In this document: one piece after another, positions 6,039 to 14,179 of the stretch
How the letters are laid out: every line of letters starts with the position of its first letter
How positions within the stretch are numbered: position 1 is the stretch's first letter
Assembly (NCBI GenBank): GCA_031267775.1
Contig: JAIRYL010000147.1
Span: 1 to 18,333 of the forward strand
Length of the DNA: 18,333 nt
Source of the DNA: Tannerellaceae bacterium
Lineage (GTDB): Bacteria; Bacteroidota; Bacteroidia; Bacteroidales; Tannerellaceae
Direction: 5' to 3'
Translations under genes and position numbers: made by a program
The notes under the pieces: model-generated
The model's input: only the letters and a program-made list of their open reading frames with translations
Databases searched by the model: none
What the model was told of the DNA's origin: nothing

Positions 6039-7325
6039 TTAAACTGTCAGACTATAAGGAGCTCTGATAGGGTTGCCGCGGCGTTTGTTAGCCTCGTCAT
6101 CATTCAGGAATTCTTCTTTTTGCGGATTCCAGGTTAATTTCCGGTTAAATTCATAACAAAGATTTACGATCATGCACAGAGAGGCGGTACGATGCCCTAC
6201 TTCCACGGTACTGAGCGGTTGTTTACGCGTCTTTATCGAATTCAGGAAATCGGCATAATGATCGTTACTGCGATAAAGCCGGGTTTCGTTTTCTCCTATT
6301 TCATGATTCTGTAACTTAGCGGGAATTGTATCCAGAAAACTTCTGCTTATATCTATTACTCCATTATCACCGATAAAACGAACGGCATTTCCTTCATCTG
6401 TCCGGAATGACTCGCGAGTCATCTTCGTACCATCGGCATAATACATGGTAAGTACTTTATAATCTTTACCGTCGGCAGGTATAAACTCCACCGGCCCGGA
6501 ATCGTCCATTCCCATAGCCCATTGAGCTATGTCGAACATATGAGCTCCCCAGTCGGTAATCATGCCGCCTCCATATTCTTTATAATTACGCCAGTTGGGG
6601 AATACTCTTTTTTCTATTGGAGGAAGTAATTCTTCATTATATGGATTCATCGGAGCCGGACCAATCCATCTCTCCCAGTTTATATGCTTCGGAACAGGTT
6701 GACCCGGTAAATCATACGAAACGGGCGGAGGCCCTACGGATACTTTAATTTCCTTTACTTTCCCGATATATCCGTTACGTACCAGCTCGCAGGCATGTCT
6801 GAAATTACGCCAGGAACGCTGCATATTTCCAACTTGCAGAACCCTGTTGTACTTTGCTACGGCATTAGCCATCGCGCGTCCTTCTTCAATACTGTGCGCC
6901 ATAGGCTTTTCCACATACACGTCTTTTCCGGAACGACACGCTTCAATTGTCATTACGGCATGCCAAAAATCAGGCGTAGCAATAATAACTCCGTCAATGT
7001 CGGTACGATTCAATAATTCCCTGTAATCGGCATATTGCTTAAAACCTTTATAAGCTTGTCCTCTTGCTTTGGTAGTTTCTCCTTCCACTATTTCCTGCAT
7101 GGCTTGCAAGCGGATAGAATCACAATCTGCGGCGGCAACCAAATTGGCGCGACGCGCAAATTCAGGCGCTAACGTCCAACGCCCTTGGGCTCCACACCCA
7201 ATAATACCCAGCGTAATCCGGTCGCTCGGAGCTAAATGGTTTGTCCCGCCCAATACATTACGAGGTAAAATAGTAAATGCGGCGGCAGCTAATGTGCCGT
7301 TTTTTAAAAAATGTCTTCGATTCAT
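6039..7325 (-). CDS. Exported Gfo/Idh/MocA-family oxidoreductase (second copy)
   Basis: This 428-residue protein has an RR-type signal (MNRRHFLKNG plus an Ala-rich hydrophobic stretch to about residue 26). A full dinucleotide loop GCGAQG (43-48), GKDVYVEKP (EKP at 139-141) and DWGAHMFD (H262, D265) follow. It therefore has the intact nucleotide-binding and catalytic motifs of the family, and the cofactor loop is more canonical than in the copy at 2624. The substrate is unknown; a sugar or glycoside oxidation in the periplasm is likely. It is monocistronic, with a promoter-like box upstream and a shared terminator downstream. It is clearly a distant paralogue of the 2624 gene rather than a recent duplicate, since the spacing between motifs and the signal region differ. 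Confidence 0.85.
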   Translation of the reverse strand: MNRRHFLKNGTLAAAAFTILPRNVLGGTNHLAPSDRITLGIIGCGAQGRWTLAPEFARRANLVAAADCDSIRLQAMQEIVEGETTKARGQAYKGFKQYADYRELLNRTDIDGVIIATPDFWHAVMTIEACRSGKDVYVEKPMAHSIEEGRAMANAVAKYNRVLQVGNMQRSWRNFRHACELVRNGYIGKVKEIKVSVGPPPVSYDLPGQPVPKHINWERWIGPAPMNPYNEELLPPIEKRVFPNWRNYKEYGGGMITDWGAHMFDIAQWAMGMDDSGPVEFIPADGKDYKVLTMYYADGTKMTRESFRTDEGNAVRFIGDNGVIDISRSFLDTIPAKLQNHEIGENETRLYRSNDHYADFLNSIKTRKQPLSTVEVGHRTASLCMIVNLCYEFNRKLTWNPQKEEFLNDDEANKRRGNPIRAPYSLTV

Positions 7326-7362
7326 GGTAGTAGTTTAAATAATACACTAAAAAAAATATTTG

Positions 7363-7370
7363 CAAAAATA
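7363..7370 (-). promoter_or_regulatory. Candidate -7 box for the minus-strand oxidoreductase
   Basis: On the minus strand this reads TATTTTTG, a full match to TAnnTTTG. It lies 37 nt before the start codon at 7325. The -33 element is not clear. Confidence 0.45.
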
Positions 7371-7459
7371 TAAAAAGATTATACATTTCCTATCATTATC
7401 TCCTAAATAAGGAAGAGATGATTTTAATTCAACCGGTACAAATATAGAAGATAAAGAAG

Positions 7460-7467
7460 TATCTTTG
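7460..7467 (+). promoter_or_regulatory. Candidate -7 box for the BASS transporter
   Basis: TATCTTTG is an exact match to TAnnTTTG. Transcription would start near 7473, where the only long-ORF start (TTG) is found, so the message may have no leader or start at a slightly later codon (GTG 7488 or TTG 7491). Confidence 0.5.
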
Positions 7468-7472
7468 CAGCG

Positions 7473-8402
7473 TTGAATCAAAATGAAGTGTTGCAAACTA
7501 TAAAAAACTGGACGCTTCCGATTGCCCTGATAATCGGAATAATTGCTTATCCATGGGTGAGTCGCCTGATAATCGGCGCTCCCTGCATTATTTTTATCAT
7601 GTTATTTATTACGTTTTGCAAGTTGTCGCCGCGAGATATTCATATCCGTCCGGCACATATCCGGTTATTGCTGGTTCAGTTGACCGGTTGTTTGCTTATC
7701 TATGGGATCGTTCGTTTATATCATCCGGTTGTCGCTCAGGGCGCTTTTATTTGCGTATTGGCGCCTACGGCCATTTCGGCAGCCGTTATTACCGGTATGT
7801 TGGGAGGGAATGTGGCCTTTCTTACCAGCTATCTGCTGTTATGCAACCTGGGAATAGCTATTGCCGCCCCCTTGCTTTTTCCGTTCATTGGGTCTCATGC
7901 AGACATGCCTTTTGTAGAGGCCTTCTTTTATATCTGTAAGAAGATAGGCGCCGTTTTGCTTTTACCTTTGTTTCTGGCGTGGATTGCACAATATTATATT
8001 CCGAAAATTACAAAAGCGATTGCCGATTTTCCCAGCCTTTCCTTTTATTTATGGGCTATAGCTTTGACAATCGTAACGGGGAATACCGTGAAATTCCTTG
8101 TCGAACAGGAAGACCCCAATTATAACGTAGAGATAAGTCTGGCTGTTGTTGCCTTGATTATATGTGCGGGACAATTTCTTTTAGGACGCCGTATCGGTAA
8201 ACGCTATGCCGACCCGGTATCATGCGGACAAGGTCTCGGCCAAAAAAATACGATACTTGCTATCTGGATGGCGCAACTATATCTGAATCCTATATCTTCC
8301 GTAGCTCCTGCCGCTTACGTATTATGGCAAAACAGTATCAATTCGTACCAGCTTTGGCGCCAAAACAAAGGAAACAAAAAAAAGAGATATGAAATTAAGT
8401 AA
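7473..8402 (+). CDS. BASS-family (bile acid:sodium symporter-like) transporter
   Basis: This protein of up to 309 residues is strongly hydrophobic with about nine membrane segments. The first lies near residues 15-30 and the last ends near 290, followed by a basic tail. The family features seen are APTAISAAVITGMLGGN in the middle of the first half and GQGLGQKNTILAIWMAQ in the second. These correspond to the discontinuous crossing helices that bind Na+ in the BASS fold. Such proteins carry bile acids, organic acids or other anions into the cytoplasm with sodium. No ATG lies near the N-terminus: the frame opens with TTG at 7473, with GTG 7488 and TTG 7491 as alternatives. The 3' end overlaps the next gene by 14 bp. 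The transported compound is not known. Confidence 0.8.
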   Translation: MNQNEVLQTIKNWTLPIALIIGIIAYPWVSRLIIGAPCIIFIMLFITFCKLSPRDIHIRPAHIRLLLVQLTGCLLIYGIVRLYHPVVAQGAFICVLAPTAISAAVITGMLGGNVAFLTSYLLLCNLGIAIAAPLLFPFIGSHADMPFVEAFFYICKKIGAVLLLPLFLAWIAQYYIPKITKAIADFPSLSFYLWAIALTIVTGNTVKFLVEQEDPNYNVEISLAVVALIICAGQFLLGRRIGKRYADPVSCGQGLGQKNTILAIWMAQLYLNPISSVAPAAYVLWQNSINSYQLWRQNKGNKKKRYEIK

Positions 8403-8826
8403 TGAATGGTTTACAGCTTTGTCCGACAATGGGTCGGGCAACTTAATCAGCGTTATGGGACGCGATTCGCTTGCCGAATTTATCTGCTCGGGCAAATTGA
8501 AAGAACGGGTTGAGATAACCTGGAAATATGAACCGTCTGATAAGGGTATGCCCTCCGAGCACGACGCCGAACAAATGGAAGTGGTGCAGGAAACGCTCCG
8601 GAAAGCGATGGAAAAAGACAAACTATCCATACTGACAGCTATCTATACGGGGGACGGAGAAAAGATATGGGTGTTTTATACCCGTACGGCGCGCGTTTTC
8701 GGCGAGCGATTAAACGAAATATTAGCCCCGTTTGACTTATTGCCTATCTCTATTTATACGGAAGTAGACCCCGACTGGGAAGAGTATAAAGACATGTACG
8801 AAATGAAAGAATGGGCGGTTGATTGA
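8389..8826 (+). CDS. DUF695 family protein
   Basis: This 145-residue soluble acidic protein has the DUF695 pattern: an N-terminal strand ending near NLISVMGR, KYEPSDKGMPS in the middle, then WVFYTRTARVFGERLNEIL (about 93-111) and a closing EVDPDWEEYKDMY. The family has no established function; DUF695 domains are often found alone or joined to RraB-like domains. It overlaps the transporter gene by 14 bp in a different frame, so translation is probably coupled and the two are one operon. There is no signal peptide, so it should be cytoplasmic. The overlapping arrangement is the only clue to its role. Confidence 0.8.
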   Translation: MKLSNEWFTALSDNGSGNLISVMGRDSLAEFICSGKLKERVEITWKYEPSDKGMPSEHDAEQMEVVQETLRKAMEKDKLSILTAIYTGDGEKIWVFYTRTARVFGERLNEILAPFDLLPISIYTEVDPDWEEYKDMYEMKEWAVD

Positions 8827-8829
8827 TAA

Positions 8830-8880
8830 CGCAGGTCTGCATGTAAATAACCCCCAATGAAGCGTAGCGATTGGGGGATA
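8830..8880 (-). repeat. Dispersed hairpin repeat, copy 1 (inverted relative to 18192)
   Basis: CCCCCAAT (8851-8858) pairs with ATTGGGGG (8870-8877) around an 11-nt loop, preceded by GCAGGTCTGC. The reverse complement of this 51-nt block matches 18192-18242 with only 2 differences. It sits 4 bp after the DUF695 stop and before the thrA leader. Confidence 0.85.
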
Positions 8881-8907
8881 TCCAATCGCTGAAAAAATGA
8901 TATATTT

Positions 8908-8938
8908 TTTGCCGTTTAATAAATAATGTGTAATATTG
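8908..8938 (+). promoter_or_regulatory. Candidate thr operon promoter
   Basis: TTTG at 8908-8911 and TAATATTG at 8931-8938 (one mismatch to TAnnTTTG) are 19 nt apart, the usual spacing for Bacteroidota vegetative promoters. Transcription would begin near 8945, giving a leader of about 215 nt ahead of thrA. Confidence 0.55.
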
Positions 8939-8972
8939 CGTCGTAATAAACCTGAAGAAAAGAAAGAACTTT

Positions 8973-9047
8973 ATGATTCATGCAGTATTTGCATATTATA
9001 CGTGGGCATTAACAATGACCCCTTGGGGGGTTAGAATCAACAACTAA
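8973..9047 (+). CDS. Possible thr leader peptide (24 codons)
   Basis: A short ORF starts with ATG 8973 and ends with TAA 9045-9047, about 28 nt after the predicted transcript start. It has three Thr codons (ACG, ACA, ACC), two Trp codons and an internal Met, so threonine is present but not heavily enriched. It spans one hairpin (9016-9033), and its stop codon abuts a second, strong hairpin (9048-9076). That position is typical for a ribosome-sensing leader peptide. Coding status is inferred from position only. Confidence 0.35.
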   Translation: MIHAVFAYYTWALTMTPWGVRINN

Positions 9048-9107
9048 ACAATAGCGGCGGCCACGCCCCGCGTTGTAGCAATTTCTGATATTGCATCTCT
9101 TTTTTCT
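9016..9107 (+). promoter_or_regulatory. Possible attenuator structures in the thrA leader
   Basis: Three stems are visible. TGACCCC/GGGGTTA lies at 9016-9033 with a TTGG loop. A long GC-rich stem lies at 9048-9076 (ACAA/TTGT outer and GCGG/CCGC inner, with one bulged C). A weak GCAAT/ATTGC stem at 9078-9094 is followed by a T6 run at 9100-9106. The G-run 9025-9030 could alternatively pair with the C-run 9066-9069, so the first two stems can exclude each other. This fits attenuation but is not proof. Confidence 0.4.
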
Positions 9108-9159
9108 TATTCCGGTATTTCCGGTTCTTTATCAAAACATACATTTTAAAACAAATACG

Positions 9160-11601
9160 ATGAAAGTATTGAAATTCGGCGGAACGTCCGTAGGTTCCGT
9201 GGATAGCATTTTAAACGTAAAAAAAATAGTAGAGGCTATTGAAGAGCCTGTAGTAGTAATCGTTTCGGCGTTAGGCGGGATAACGGATAAATTAATTAAC
9301 ACTTCTCTGATGGCCTCGAAAGGCGCTATTGCGTACGAAAAAGAATTATCCGAAATCGTTTCGCGCCACTTAGCTATAATAGAAGGCGTTATCCCCGATA
9401 ATACCTTGCGGATGGAAGTACAAAAGCAGGCGATGAATTTGCTGGACGAACTATCCAATATATATAAAGGTATCTATCTGATTACTGATTTATCGCCTAA
9501 AACGTCGGACGCAATTGTGAGTTATGGCGAACGTATCTCTTCCCTGATTATATCGAATGTTATTAAGGACGCCCAATTATTCGACTCCCGTAAATTTATC
9601 AAAACAATCAAGCAGTTCAACAAACATATGGTGGACTTTGATTTAACGAACGCATTGATAAAAGAAACGTTTACCCCTCTGCCTAAGGTTTCTTTAGTAC
9701 CGGGTTTTATATCTTCGAGTAAAGAAAACGGAGAAGTTACCAACCTGGGGCGCGGAGGTTCGGATTATACGGCGGCTATCCTGGCAGCAACCCTTGACGC
9801 TTCCATACTGGAAATATGGACGGACGTAGACGGCTTTATGACGGCCGACCCGCGCGTTATCAGCTCGGCTTACGTAATAGACAGACTTAGCTTTACCGAG
9901 GCTATGGAGTTATGTAATTTTGGAGCGAAAGTTATTTATCCGCCAACCATTTATCCTGTTTATCATAAGAATATTCCCATACTTATACGAAATACCTTCA
10001 ACCCCGAAGCGCCCGGAACATATATCTCCAAAGAGCGCAGTAACGGAGAAGCCAAATCGATTATTAAAGGAATTTCCTCTATTAACGATACCTGTCTTAT
10101 CACCGTACAAGGCTTGGGTATGGTAGGAATTATCGGCGTAAATTACCGTATATTCAAAACATTGGCAAAGAATGGCATCAGCGTGTTTATGGTATCTCAG
10201 GCCAGTTCGGAAAACAATACGACATTTGCCGTGCGCAATGCCGACGCCGATTTATCGGTAGCCGTATTGAATGAAGCGTTTGCTATTGAACGCGCACAAG
10301 GTGAAATCAATGAAATTACAGCCGAAAAAGATTTGGCTACCGTAGCGATCGTTGGCGAGAATATGAAACGGACGCCGGGTATTGCAGGAAAGCTGTTCGG
10401 CACCTTAGGCCGAGCCGGTATCAGCGTGATAGCTTGCGCGCAAGGCGCTTCGGAAACGAATATATCTTTCGTTATCAAGCATACCTATTTACGGAAAGCG
10501 TTAAACTCTATTCACGATTCGTTTTTTCTTTCGGAATATAAAGTGTTAAACCTCTTTCTTGTCGGGATTGGCACGGTAGGTAAAAAGTTATTGGAACAAA
10601 TCCGCAACCAGCAGGCTATGTTAATGGAACAGAATAGCCTCAAGCTACAGGTTGTAGGTATAGCTAATTCCAAGAAATTACTTCTCGATCGTCAAGGGTT
10701 CAATCTGGATACCTGCATTAAGAAGTTAAAAGAAGAAGGAGAAAACAGTTCGCCCCGGTATCTGTGCGACGAAATTCTGAAAATGAATATTTTCAATTCC
10801 GTATTCATCGATTGCACGGCCAGTTCTGAAATAGCGGAAATATATTCCGAACTGCTGAAAAATAATATTTCTGTAGTAGCGGCCAATAAAGTGGCGGCGT
10901 CGTCGTCTTACAACAGCTATACAAACTTAAAAGATACGGCTCGCCAACGGGATGTAAAGTTCTTGTTTGAAACAAACGTAGGCGCCGGACTTCCTATCAT
11001 TAATACAATGAACGACCTGATAAACAGCGGCGACCATATATTAAGGCTGGAGGCCGTTTTGTCCGGGACGCTCAATTTTATTTTCAACACATTGAGCGCC
11101 GATATTCCTTTCAGCCAAGCGATACAAATGGCAAAAGAAGCCAATTACGCCGAACCCGATCCCCGTATCGATCTGAGCGGCAAAGACGTTATCCGCAAAC
11201 TGGTTATCCTTGCCCGCGAAGCCGGTTATAAAGTGGAACAAAAAGATGTAAAAGTGAACCTGTTTATTCCGGAAAAATATTTCGACGGCTCTTTAGACGA
11301 CTTCTGGAAAAATATCAAAGAACTGGACGCCGAATTTGAATCGATGCGTAAACGGGTGGAAGCTGAAAAGAAACACATCCGTTTAGTTGCCAAAATGGAA
11401 CGGGGCGAATGTAAAGTAGGCCTGCAGGAAGTAGACCGCTACCACCCTTTTTACGAATTGGAAGGAAGCAACAACATAATCATGATATCCACCGAACGAT
11501 ACAACGATTATCCCATGATTATCAAAGGATACGGAGCCGGCGAAGACGTAACGGCGGCCGGCGTGTTTGCCGATATTATCTCGATAGCCAACATCCGATG
11601 A
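9160..11601 (+). CDS. thrA: Bifunctional aspartokinase / homoserine dehydrogenase
   Basis: The 813-residue protein is close to the usual 820 residues. Starting at MKVLKFGGTS (ATG 9160) puts the aspartokinase motif KFGGTS at 5-10, as in the family; the longer upstream start (9091) lies in the leader and has no support. The kinase domain (to about 290, with NLGRGGSDYTAA and WTDVDGFMTADPR) is followed by two ACT-type regulatory segments. The homoserine dehydrogenase domain starts with VGIGTVG (468-474), then ETNVGAGLPI and LSGTLNFIFN. The enzyme phosphorylates aspartate and later reduces aspartate semialdehyde to homoserine. The ACT region implies feedback by threonine. It overlaps the next gene by 4 bp (ATGA) and heads the thr operon. 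Confidence 0.95.
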   Translation: MKVLKFGGTSVGSVDSILNVKKIVEAIEEPVVVIVSALGGITDKLINTSLMASKGAIAYEKELSEIVSRHLAIIEGVIPDNTLRMEVQKQAMNLLDELSNIYKGIYLITDLSPKTSDAIVSYGERISSLIISNVIKDAQLFDSRKFIKTIKQFNKHMVDFDLTNALIKETFTPLPKVSLVPGFISSSKENGEVTNLGRGGSDYTAAILAATLDASILEIWTDVDGFMTADPRVISSAYVIDRLSFTEAMELCNFGAKVIYPPTIYPVYHKNIPILIRNTFNPEAPGTYISKERSNGEAKSIIKGISSINDTCLITVQGLGMVGIIGVNYRIFKTLAKNGISVFMVSQASSENNTTFAVRNADADLSVAVLNEAFAIERAQGEINEITAEKDLATVAIVGENMKRTPGIAGKLFGTLGRAGISVIACAQGASETNISFVIKHTYLRKALNSIHDSFFLSEYKVLNLFLVGIGTVGKKLLEQIRNQQAMLMEQNSLKLQVVGIANSKKLLLDRQGFNLDTCIKKLKEEGENSSPRYLCDEILKMNIFNSVFIDCTASSEIAEIYSELLKNNISVVAANKVAASSSYNSYTNLKDTARQRDVKFLFETNVGAGLPIINTMNDLINSGDHILRLEAVLSGTLNFIFNTLSADIPFSQAIQMAKEANYAEPDPRIDLSGKDVIRKLVILAREAGYKVEQKDVKVNLFIPEKYFDGSLDDFWKNIKELDAEFESMRKRVEAEKKHIRLVAKMERGECKVGLQEVDRYHPFYELEGSNNIIMISTERYNDYPMIIKGYGAGEDVTAAGVFADIISIANIR

Positions 11602-12806
11602 AAAGTATTATCATTTTAGGCGACGGTATGGCGGACGAGCCTGTGGATTTGTTGGGAGGAATGACTCCTCTGCAATACGCCCATACGCCTTATATGGACA
11701 AACTGGCCGGGATGGGCGTTACGGGGCGCTTGAAGACCGTACCCGACGGATTTCATCCGGGAAGCGAAGTGGCTAATTTATCCGTACTGGGATACGATTT
11801 ACCGAACGTATACGAAGGCCGCGGAACGCTGGAAGCGGCCAGTATAGGAGTTACCCTGCAACCGGGCGAGATTGCGATGCGGTGTAACCTGATTTGTATA
11901 GAAGATGATAAGATAAAGAATCATTCGGCAGGACATATCAGTACCGGAGAAGCGGAGGCGCTGATTCAATTCTTAGATGAAAAATTAGGGTCGGAACAAA
12001 TCAAGTTTTATACCGGCGTTTCATATCGTCACCTGCTGGTAATAAAAAAAGGAGACAAACGGTTAGACTGTACGCCGCCGCACGACGTTCCGCTTCAGCC
12101 GTTCCGTCCGTTACTGATCAAACCCGTAGCAAGCGAAGCGTTGGAAACAGCCGGCTTATTAAACGATTTAATCCTGAAATCGCAGGATTTATTAAAGAAT
12201 CATCCCGTTAATCAAAAACGGATAGCCCAAGGTAAAGACCCGGCCAACAGTATCTGGCCCTGGTCGCCGGGCTATCGTCCGGCTATGCAAACCATGCAGG
12301 AAATGTATGGTTTTAAGAAAGGAGCCGTTATATCTGCCGTAGACTTAATCCGGGGTATCGGCGTATATGCCGGGTTGGAGGTTATTCATGTAGCGGGCGT
12401 CACAGGTTTATACGACACGAATTACGAAGGAAAAGCAGCGGCCGCATTAAAAGCGCTGGAAACAAATGATTTTGTTTATTTGCACATCGAAGCCAGCGAC
12501 GAAGCAGGTCATGAAGGAAATGCCAGGCTAAAGGTTAAAACAATCGAATATTTAGACCATCGGATTGTTCGCCCGATAGTTGAAACATTACAGACCTGGC
12601 CAGATCCGGTAGCCATTGGTATTCTTCCGGATCACCCTACGCCATGCGCCATACGTACGCATACAAACAAGCCCATTCCTTTTATTATCTATAAACCGGG
12701 AGAAAAATCAGATTCCGTAACAAAATATGATGAATTCTCCATAGAAAATGGTAAATTTGGAACGTTAGAAAAAGATGAATTTATAAAATATTTACTCGAA
12801 AATTAA
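11598..12806 (+). CDS. ApgM-like alkaline-phosphatase-superfamily protein, proposed homoserine kinase
   Basis: The 402-residue protein belongs to the archaeal-type cofactor-independent phosphoglycerate mutase family. LGDGMAD with D9 opens the metal site. SEVANLSVLGYD carries the candidate nucleophile S62. HIEASDEAGHEGN and LPDHPTPCAIRTHT provide the remaining metal-binding Asp and His residues. Members encoded inside threonine operons form a subgroup proposed to be homoserine kinases (TIGR02535). Here the gene lies exactly between thrA and thrC, overlaps thrA by 4 bp, and no GHMP-type thrB is present, so homoserine kinase is the better role. Genome annotation pipelines often call it phosphoglycerate mutase. 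The activity is inferred from context, not from residues that distinguish the two. Confidence 0.82.
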   Translation: MKSIIILGDGMADEPVDLLGGMTPLQYAHTPYMDKLAGMGVTGRLKTVPDGFHPGSEVANLSVLGYDLPNVYEGRGTLEAASIGVTLQPGEIAMRCNLICIEDDKIKNHSAGHISTGEAEALIQFLDEKLGSEQIKFYTGVSYRHLLVIKKGDKRLDCTPPHDVPLQPFRPLLIKPVASEALETAGLLNDLILKSQDLLKNHPVNQKRIAQGKDPANSIWPWSPGYRPAMQTMQEMYGFKKGAVISAVDLIRGIGVYAGLEVIHVAGVTGLYDTNYEGKAAAALKALETNDFVYLHIEASDEAGHEGNARLKVKTIEYLDHRIVRPIVETLQTWPDPVAIGILPDHPTPCAIRTHTNKPIPFIIYKPGEKSDSVTKYDEFSIENGKFGTLEKDEFIKYLLEN

Positions 12807-12809
12807 TTT

Positions 12810-12839
12810 TCAACTTTCAACTTTCAATTATCAATTATC
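12810..12839 (+). repeat. Heptad repeats ahead of thrC
   Basis: Two TCAACTT units are followed by two TCAATTA units and TCA, running directly into the thrC start codon. They fill nearly all of the 33-bp gap after the ApgM-like gene. Similar 7-nt runs ahead of start codons are common in Bacteroidota genomes; here they replace any Shine-Dalgarno site. Confidence 0.8.
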
Positions 12840-14153
12840 ATGAAGTATTACAGTACAAACAAACAGGCTCCCCTCGCATCCTTGAAAAGGGCTGTGATTA
12901 AAGGTCTCGCCGGAGATAAAGGATTGTATATGCCCGAAGATATCGACCTTCTGAAAGATTTCGTGATCGGCGATATGAAAGACATGACTTTCCGGGAAAT
13001 TGCATATACGGTAGCCCAGGCTTTGTTTGGGGATGATATAGACGGAGGTACATTGGAAAAAATAGTGAATGATACGCTCTCATTCGATACGCCTGTCGTA
13101 CCTGTACATGATAATATTTACAGCCTTGAACTTTTTCATGGCCCCACCCTTGCCTTTAAAGATGCAGGCGCTCGTTTTATGGCCCGTTTACTGGAATACT
13201 TTATAGCCAAAGAAGGAGTAAAAGATATAAACGTTTTGGTCGCTACTTCGGGCGATACGGGGAGCGCCGTAGCGAACGGTTTTCTTGGAGTAAACGGAAT
13301 CAACGTATATGTATTATATCCCAAAGGAAAGGTAAGCCCCATACAGGAATGCCAGTTTACGACATTAGGGCGGAACATAACCGCACTGGAAATAGACGGT
13401 ACGTTTGACGACTGCCAGGCATTGGTAAAAGCTGCATTTATGGACCCTGACATGAACATCCACAGCAAGCTTACGTCTGCCAATTCAATCAATATTGCCC
13501 GTTTCCTGCCCCAGTCTTTCTATTATTTCTATGCGTATGCTCAATTAGACAAGCTGGGGAAAACAGACAATCTGGTTATAAGCGTTCCCAGCGGTAATTT
13601 CGGGAATCTTACCGCCGGCTTGATAGCCAACTGGATGGGACTGCCCGTTAAACGTTTTATCGCCGCCAATAACCGCAACGACGTATTCCTCGACTATCTG
13701 AATACAGGCGTTTATACGCCCCGCCCGTCGGTAGCTACCATCGCCAACGCCATGGATGTAGGCGATCCCAGTAATTTCGCCCGTATCATAGATTTATTCA
13801 GTATATACCCGAATCCATACAAGGCTATCAAAAAAAAGATTGCCGGATATGCTTATACCGACGAAGAAATTGCCAAAACAATGCAAACCGTTTACAGGCG
13901 GTACGGCTATATCTTAGACCCTCACGGCGCTTGCGGATATCAAGGATTAATCGATCACGAACTGACGGAAAACAAGACGGGCTTGTTTCTTGAAACCGCC
14001 CATCCTGCCAAATTTAAAGCCGCCGTCGACAAAATCTTAGGTATCGATTTGGAAATTCCGGCTAAACTTCAAGCCTTTATGAAAGGAGAAAAACAAAGCA
14101 TCGAATTAGGTAAAGATTTTGAAGGATTCAAACGGTATTTATTGGAACAATAG
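12840..14153 (+). CDS. thrC: Threonine synthase
   Basis: The 437-residue protein has the PLP-lysine motif HGPTLAFKDAGARFM with K107, ATSGDTGSAVANGF (the phosphate-binding and nucleophile loop) and SVPSGNFGNL. It matches the short, bacterial type that uses O-phosphohomoserine. It makes L-threonine with release of phosphate, the last step of the pathway started by the two genes before it. It follows the ApgM-like gene by 33 bp and precedes holB by 26 bp on the same strand, so it is in the same transcript unless a promoter lies within the heptad repeats. All key residues are present and no truncation is seen. Confidence 0.95.
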   Translation: MKYYSTNKQAPLASLKRAVIKGLAGDKGLYMPEDIDLLKDFVIGDMKDMTFREIAYTVAQALFGDDIDGGTLEKIVNDTLSFDTPVVPVHDNIYSLELFHGPTLAFKDAGARFMARLLEYFIAKEGVKDINVLVATSGDTGSAVANGFLGVNGINVYVLYPKGKVSPIQECQFTTLGRNITALEIDGTFDDCQALVKAAFMDPDMNIHSKLTSANSINIARFLPQSFYYFYAYAQLDKLGKTDNLVISVPSGNFGNLTAGLIANWMGLPVKRFIAANNRNDVFLDYLNTGVYTPRPSVATIANAMDVGDPSNFARIIDLFSIYPNPYKAIKKKIAGYAYTDEEIAKTMQTVYRRYGYILDPHGACGYQGLIDHELTENKTGLFLETAHPAKFKAAVDKILGIDLEIPAKLQAFMKGEKQSIELGKDFEGFKRYLLEQ

Positions 14154-14179
14154 ATTTTCTTCATTCGACAGACGCAAAC

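Noticed and set aside
9091..9159. N-terminal extension of thrA by 23 residues
   Set aside because: The extension lies in the leader with no family similarity, and the conserved KFGGTS motif fits a start at 9160.
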